The notes below the pieces were generated by a model. That model searched no databases and was not told where the DNA came from. It saw only the letters and a list, made by a program, of their open reading frames with translations. Positions 5,367-8,539 of a stretch of 8,539 nucleotides of DNA are shown here, one piece after another. Source of the DNA: an uncultured Collinsella sp. (GTDB lineage Bacteria > Actinomycetota > Coriobacteriia > Coriobacteriales > Coriobacteriaceae); assembly GCA_934654515.1 (NCBI GenBank), contig CAKUGA010000053.1, positions 1 to 8,539 on the forward strand. Direction: 5' to 3'. Positions within the stretch are counted from its first letter, which is position 1; each line of letters begins with the position of its first letter. The position numbers and the translations under genes are program-made.

Positions 5367-6317
5367 CTACTCAGCGTCGCCGGTAAACGTGGTACCGGTC
5401 TTGCCGGCAAGGCCATCGCGCGCCTTCTCGAGCAGCGTGATGAGCGCCGTGCGACCCGGCTTGCTCTCGGCAAACGTCGAGGCGGCCTGAACCTTGGGCA
5501 GCATGGAGCCGCGACCGAACTCGTTGGCCTCGGACAGACGCTTTACGTCAGCCGCGGTCAGCGTGTCGAGCCACTGCTCGTGGTCGGTGCCAAAGCCAAT
5601 GGCAACCTTCTCCACGGCCGTCAGGATAATCAGGGCATCGGCGTCGAGCTGCTCGGCGAGCTTCTCGGCCGCAAAGTCCTTATCGATGACGGCGGCAGCG
5701 CCCTTAAGGTGGTTGCCCTGGGCCTTGGTGACGGGAATGCCGCCACCGCCGCAGGAGATCACCACATGGTTGGACTCGACGAGCGACTTGATGGTGTCGA
5801 GCTCGACGATGTTCACGGGCTTGGGCGAGGCAACCACGCGACGGAAGCCCTGCTTCTCGTCGTGGATAAACTGGTAGCCGCGGTCGGCCTCCAGCTCCTT
5901 GGCCTCGGCCTCGCTCATCCACGGACCGATCGGCTTGACCGGGTCGGCAAAGGCCGGATCGTCCGCCGCGACCTCGACCTGGGTGAGCACGGTGGCGACA
6001 CCCTTGTCGATATTGCGGTCGAGCATTTCCTCGCGCAGCGCATTTTGCAGGTCATAGCCAATATAGCCCTGGCTCATGGCGCCGCAAACGGACAGCGGGC
6101 AGGGGATGTACTTCTGAGGGTTAGAGCGCGTGAGCTCTGCCATCGCGTTGGCGATCATGCCCACCTGGGGGCCGTTGCCATGCACGATGACGACCTCGTT
6201 GCCCTCCTCGATCAGGTCGACGATAGCCTTGGAAGTCGTCTTGACGGCCTCCATCTGCTCGGGAAGGTTGGCGCCGAGAGCGTTTCCGCCCAGGGCGACA
6301 ACAATACGCTTAGCCAT
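5367..6317 (-). CDS. yqeA: Carbamate kinase
   Basis: The predicted 316-aa protein is a full-length carbamate kinase of the amino acid kinase superfamily. It converts carbamoyl phosphate and ADP to carbamate and ATP; the carbamate then decays to ammonia and CO2. Visible signatures in order: ALGGNAL (8-14), HGNGPQVG (46-53), CGAMSQGYIGYD (78-89), KPIGP (128-132), RRVVASP (159-165), SCGGGGIPV (188-196), AVIDKDFAAEKLA (209-221) and GRGSMLPKV (288-296). It starts 14 nt after the ygeW stop with a modest ribosome binding site (GGGTTGAG), so it is probably translated from the ygeW transcript. Next to a transcarbamoylase it is the ATP-yielding last step, as arcC is in the arginine deiminase pathway. 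No arginine deiminase is visible, and the surrounding genes favour the YqeA role; arcC would be the alternative name. Confidence 0.95.
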   Translation of the reverse strand: MAKRIVVALGGNALGANLPEQMEAVKTTSKAIVDLIEEGNEVVIVHGNGPQVGMIANAMAELTRSNPQKYIPCPLSVCGAMSQGYIGYDLQNALREEMLDRNIDKGVATVLTQVEVAADDPAFADPVKPIGPWMSEAEAKELEADRGYQFIHDEKQGFRRVVASPKPVNIVELDTIKSLVESNHVVISCGGGGIPVTKAQGNHLKGAAAVIDKDFAAEKLAEQLDADALIILTAVEKVAIGFGTDHEQWLDTLTAADVKRLSEANEFGRGSMLPKVQAASTFAESKPGRTALITLLEKARDGLAGKTGTTFTGDAE

Positions 6318-6331
6318 TTCTCAACCCAGCT

Positions 6332-7534
6332 TTAGGCCTGGAACCAACGGGCGGTGTTGCGCTCGTCGAGGGCCTTGAGGGTAGCGGCGGGATCGGCAAC
6401 CTTCTGCAGGAACATCATGGCTGCGATGGCGTACGGCTTGTAGCTGGCCTCCTTGTACATGCCCACGCGGTGCATGTCGAAGACGTCGGCGTTGACCTCG
6501 CCGTGCTCGCAGGAGACACCGGAGATGTCGGCGGGCAGCGGATGCATAAAGATGGTGTCCTGGCCGTTGGCGGTCTTCTCCATGAGCTCGGTCGTAGAGC
6601 ACCAGTCCTGATGGGTGGCGTTCTGGGCGAGCAGCTCCTTCTCGAGCGCAGCGATGCCGGCGTCGTCGCCCTCGGCGTACAGGTTGGTGCGCTTCTCCAT
6701 GGCGGCAAACGGAGCCCAGCTCTTGGGGATCACGATGTCGGCGCCCTCGAAGGCCTCGGCCATGGTGTTGACCTGCTTAAACGTGGTGCCGGACTCGGCG
6801 GCATAGCCCTTGGCGCGCTCGACGACCTCGGGCATGAGGTCGTAGCCCTCGGGGTGAGCCAGGGTGACGTCCATGCCAAAACGGGGCAGCAGGCTGATCA
6901 GCGACTGCGGGCAGGACAGCGGCTTGCCGTAAGAGGGCGAATAGGCCCAGGTGACGGCAACCTTCTTGCCCTTGAGGTTCTCAAGACCGCCAAACTCGTT
7001 GATGAGGTAGAGCATGTCGGCAGAGGACTGCGTGGGGTGATCGGAGTCGGACTGCAGGGAGATGAGCGTGGGACGGTGATCCAGAACGCCATCCTCGTAT
7101 GCCTGCTGGACAGACTCGGAGACCTCGGCCATGTAGGCGTCGCCCTTGCCGATGTACATGTCGTCGCGGATGCCGATGACGTCGGCCATGAAGGAGATCA
7201 TGGTAGCGGTCTCGCGGACGGTCTCGCCGTGGGCGATCTGGGACTTCTTCTCGTCCAGGTCCTGCAGCTCAAGGCCGAGCAGGTTGGCGGCCTTAGAGAA
7301 GGAGAAGCGCGTACGGGTGGAGTTGTCACGGAACAGGGAGACGGCAAGACCCGAGTCGAAGATCTTGGACGAAACGTTGTTCTCGCGCAGCTGGCGCAGA
7401 GCGTCGGCGACGATGTAGAGAGCCTTGAGCTCATCGGTGGTCTTATCCCAGGTGTGCAGGAAGTCGCTGCCGTACATGCCCTTAAAATCGAGGCCGTTCA
7501 GCTGCTCGACGAGCTCGGTAAACTTGGCGTCCAT
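6332..7534 (-). CDS. ygeW: YgeW-type transcarbamoylase-like enzyme
   Basis: The predicted 400-aa protein is in the aspartate/ornithine carbamoyltransferase superfamily. FRDNSTRTRFSF (68-79) holds the STRTR carbamoyl phosphate loop, HPTQ (166-169) is the second phosphate-site motif and HPLPADI (331-337) is the late catalytic loop, where ornithine enzymes have HCLP. At 400 aa it is longer than typical ornithine or aspartate transcarbamoylases (around 310-340) and matches YgeW, about 396 aa in E. coli. The acceptor of YgeW-type enzymes is unusual. In the purine-degradation setting it is thought to work in the direction that releases carbamoyl phosphate for the carbamate kinase encoded 14 nt downstream. 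I chose the ATG at 7534 because AAAGGA (7547-7542) sits 7 nt upstream; a 62-codon extension is low-complexity spacer translation. Confidence 0.92.
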   Translation of the reverse strand: MDAKFTELVEQLNGLDFKGMYGSDFLHTWDKTTDELKALYIVADALRQLRENNVSSKIFDSGLAVSLFRDNSTRTRFSFSKAANLLGLELQDLDEKKSQIAHGETVRETATMISFMADVIGIRDDMYIGKGDAYMAEVSESVQQAYEDGVLDHRPTLISLQSDSDHPTQSSADMLYLINEFGGLENLKGKKVAVTWAYSPSYGKPLSCPQSLISLLPRFGMDVTLAHPEGYDLMPEVVERAKGYAAESGTTFKQVNTMAEAFEGADIVIPKSWAPFAAMEKRTNLYAEGDDAGIAALEKELLAQNATHQDWCSTTELMEKTANGQDTIFMHPLPADISGVSCEHGEVNADVFDMHRVGMYKEASYKPYAIAAMMFLQKVADPAATLKALDERNTARWFQA

Positions 7535-7541
7535 GTAAATG

Positions 7542-7547
7542 TCCTTT
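7542..7547 (-). promoter_or_regulatory. Ribosome binding site that fixes the ygeW start
   Basis: AAAGGA on the minus strand, 7 nt before the ATG at 7534. It supports the 400-aa product against a longer in-frame open frame that begins at 7720, inside the intergenic gap. Confidence 0.7.
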
Positions 7548-7652
7548 CTAAAGGTGAAACGATCGCAATGAGTAGATGTGCTCCAGCATGCGCGTGTGGC
7601 TAGAACATGCAGAGCGCTATGACGAGGACCCGCTACCGTTGAGGAAGCATGG

Positions 7653-7680
7653 GAGATAACGACCGCGGGCCCCAAGTCAA
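7653..7680 (-). promoter_or_regulatory. Weak candidate promoter for ygeW-yqeA
   Basis: TTGACT (7680-7675 on the minus strand, 5 of 6 to the -35 consensus) is followed after 16 nt by TATCTC (7658-7653, only 3 of 6). It lies directly past the hairpin behind ygeY, a sensible place for a second promoter. The -10 match is poor. Confidence 0.25.
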
Positions 7681-7688
7681 CAGGGGAT

Positions 7689-7713
7689 GCCGGGGGCACG
7701 AGCGGCCCCCGGC
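7689..7713 (-). terminator. Strong 9-bp GC hairpin behind ygeY, no U-tract
   Basis: GCCGGGGGC (7689-7697) and GCCCCCGGC (7705-7713) form a perfect 9-bp stem with a 7-nt loop, about 22 nt past the ygeY stop. On the minus strand it is followed by ATCCCCTG, not a T-run, so it is not a textbook intrinsic terminator. It could pause polymerase, protect the ygeY mRNA end, or lower expression between ygeY and ygeW. Confidence 0.5.
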
Positions 7714-7735
7714 TCAACAAAATCGAGGAATGGGA

Positions 7736-8539
7736 CTAGTCGATCTTGTTGTTGGTCAGACCGGCGCGGAACACGGTGGCATCGCCATCGGCCTGGCTCG
7801 GATCGTAGAGGTTCAGGGCAGCCACATACATGGCGGCAGCGGTGACCAGGTCGTCCTTGTAGGTGACCTCGTTGGGAGCGTGAGCCTGAGACTCGGCACC
7901 CGGGCCAAAGCCGACGCAGGGGATGCCATAGCGGCCCTGGATGGAAACGCAGTTCGTGGAGAAGGTCCACTTGTCGCACAGCGGACGACCGGTGCGCTTG
8001 TCCATGCTGGGCTCGCAGCCGATGCGCTCGTCACCGAACATGGCCTTGTGGGCGTCGACGAGGGCCTTGACGTGCGGAGCAGTCTCCTTGTTGATCCACG
8101 TGGGGAAGTAAGCCTCGGTCTCGTAGACCTCGCCGGTCCAGGACGGACGGTCATACATGTACATGGAGACCTTCACGTCATCGCCGTACTTCTTGGCAGC
8201 CGGCAGGTTGCGGATCTCGTCCAGGCAGGACTCCCAGGTCTCACCGGCGGTCATGCGACGGTCGATGGAGATGGCGCAGGAATCAGCCACGGCGCAACGG
8301 CTGGGGCTGGTGTAGAAGATCTGGCTGACGGTGCAGGTGCCGCGGCCCAGGAAGCGGGCGTCCTCGAAGTGCTCGGGGTTGTACTTGGGGTCGAGCATCT
8401 TAACGAGGCCCTTGATGTCGGTCGACTCGTCGCAGCCGTTGTTGTTGAGGGCGCGGACGTCGGCGATGATGTCGGCCATCTTGTAGATGGCGTTGTCGCC
8501 GCGGTCGGGAGCGGAGCCGTGGCAGGAGGTGCCGTGAAC
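7736..8539 (-). CDS. ygeY: YgeY-type M20 metallohydrolase, cut by right edge
   Basis: The frame is open to the window edge and gives 267 C-terminal residues of an M20-family amidohydrolase/peptidase. The fragment opens with [20 protein letters not shown], the dimerisation-domain motif with its bridging histidine, in the form typical of YgeY-type selenium-metabolism hydrolases. Near the C-terminus, [15 protein letters not shown] holds the histidine expected to bind the second metal. Members are about 400 aa, so roughly the first 130 residues, with the HxD metal site, lie outside the window. The internal ATG at 8479 is not the start, because family sequence continues upstream of it. M20 enzymes related to DapE and allantoate amidohydrolase cleave amide or carbamoyl bonds; the substrate here is inferred to be a ureido intermediate of purine breakdown. 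It is probably the first visible gene of the catabolic transcript. Confidence 0.9.
   Translation of the reverse strand, partial: VHGTSCHGSAPDRGDNAIYKMADIIADVRALNNNGCDESTDIKGLVKMLDPKYNPEHFEDARFLGRGTCTVSQIFYTSPSRCAVADSCAISIDRRMTAGETWESCLDEIRNLPAAKKYGDDVKVSMYMYDRPSWTGEVYETEAYFPTWINKETAPHVKALVDAHKAMFGDERIGCEPSMDKRTGRPLCDKWTFSTNCVSIQGRYGIPCVGFGPGAESQAHAPNEVTYKDDLVTAAAMYVAALNLYDPSQADGDATVFRAGLTNNKID

Larger units (their letters stand above)
7535..7735 (-). other. 201-nt ygeY-ygeW gap with hairpin and possible promoter
   Basis: No gene is visible in this interval, where other clusters of this type can carry ygeX. It contains a strong hairpin soon after the ygeY stop and a possible promoter, followed by a leader of about 110 nt. 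A small pair, GCATG/CATGC, flanks part of the leader, but no riboswitch class is recognisable. Confidence 0.5.

Noticed and set aside
3291..6335. Very long plus-strand open frame (1014 codons)
   Set aside because: It is antisense to hyuA, mocA and yqeA, which carry complete family motifs. Its translation is compositionally odd and has no recognisable domain. High GC content suppresses stop codons in this frame.
6470..7603. Plus-strand open frame of 377 codons
   Set aside because: It lies antisense across ygeW and shows only a low-complexity Gly/Leu/Val/Asp-rich translation.
7535..7720. 62-residue N-terminal extension of ygeW
   Set aside because: It is intergenic sequence translated in frame; the ATG at 7534 has the proper ribosome binding site and gives the usual YgeW length.

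Overview
The window is GC-rich and densely coded. It carries one recognisable accessory locus: the anaerobic purine/urate-type catabolic genes together with the maturation genes of the selenium-dependent molybdenum hydroxylase (SDMH) system. Protein style, GC content and the intergenic repeats suggest a high-GC gut anaerobe, most likely a Coriobacteriia such as Collinsella. That placement is inference; no rRNA or other marker gene is present.

Layout. Positions 1-35 hold the first codons of a minus-strand gene leaving the left edge. From 36 to 475 there is no gene; this stretch holds a candidate promoter for that first gene and a mosaic of repeats, including a perfect 21-bp inverted repeat with a second solo arm and a short tandem array. 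From 476 to 2323 (minus) lie an XdhC-type maturation protein and the yqeB (EF2563-type) protein, 9 nt apart. A 102-bp divergent promoter region with a nested dyad separates yqeB from yqeC, which runs on the plus strand (2426-3160). yqeC converges on the catabolic genes at a hairpin terminator (3157-3194). The rest is minus strand, read from right to left: ygeY (cut by the right edge), ygeW, yqeA (carbamate kinase), mocA/ygfJ and the hyuA/ygeZ amidohydrolase. Breaks of 201 nt (ygeY-ygeW) and 177 nt (yqeA-mocA), each with a hairpin, suggest up to three transcript segments. The pairs ygeW-yqeA (14 nt), mocA-hyuA (9 nt) and yqeB-xdhC (9 nt) look translationally close.

How the genes fit together. 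In the usual reading of these families, a molybdenum hydroxylase oxidises or reduces the purine. The dihydropyrimidinase-like HyuA and the M20 hydrolase YgeY open and trim ureido intermediates. The transcarbamoylase-like YgeW would release carbamoyl phosphate, and carbamate kinase YqeA would turn it into ATP plus ammonia and CO2. MocA, XdhC, YqeB and YqeC would build or insert the special molybdenum cofactor. The hydroxylase structural subunits, ygeX and the selenium genes are not in the window. The order differs from the E. coli order I remember (ygeW-ygeX-ygeY-hyuA-yqeA-yqeB-yqeC-ygfJ), and the two halves of E. coli YqeB appear here as two separate genes in swapped order.
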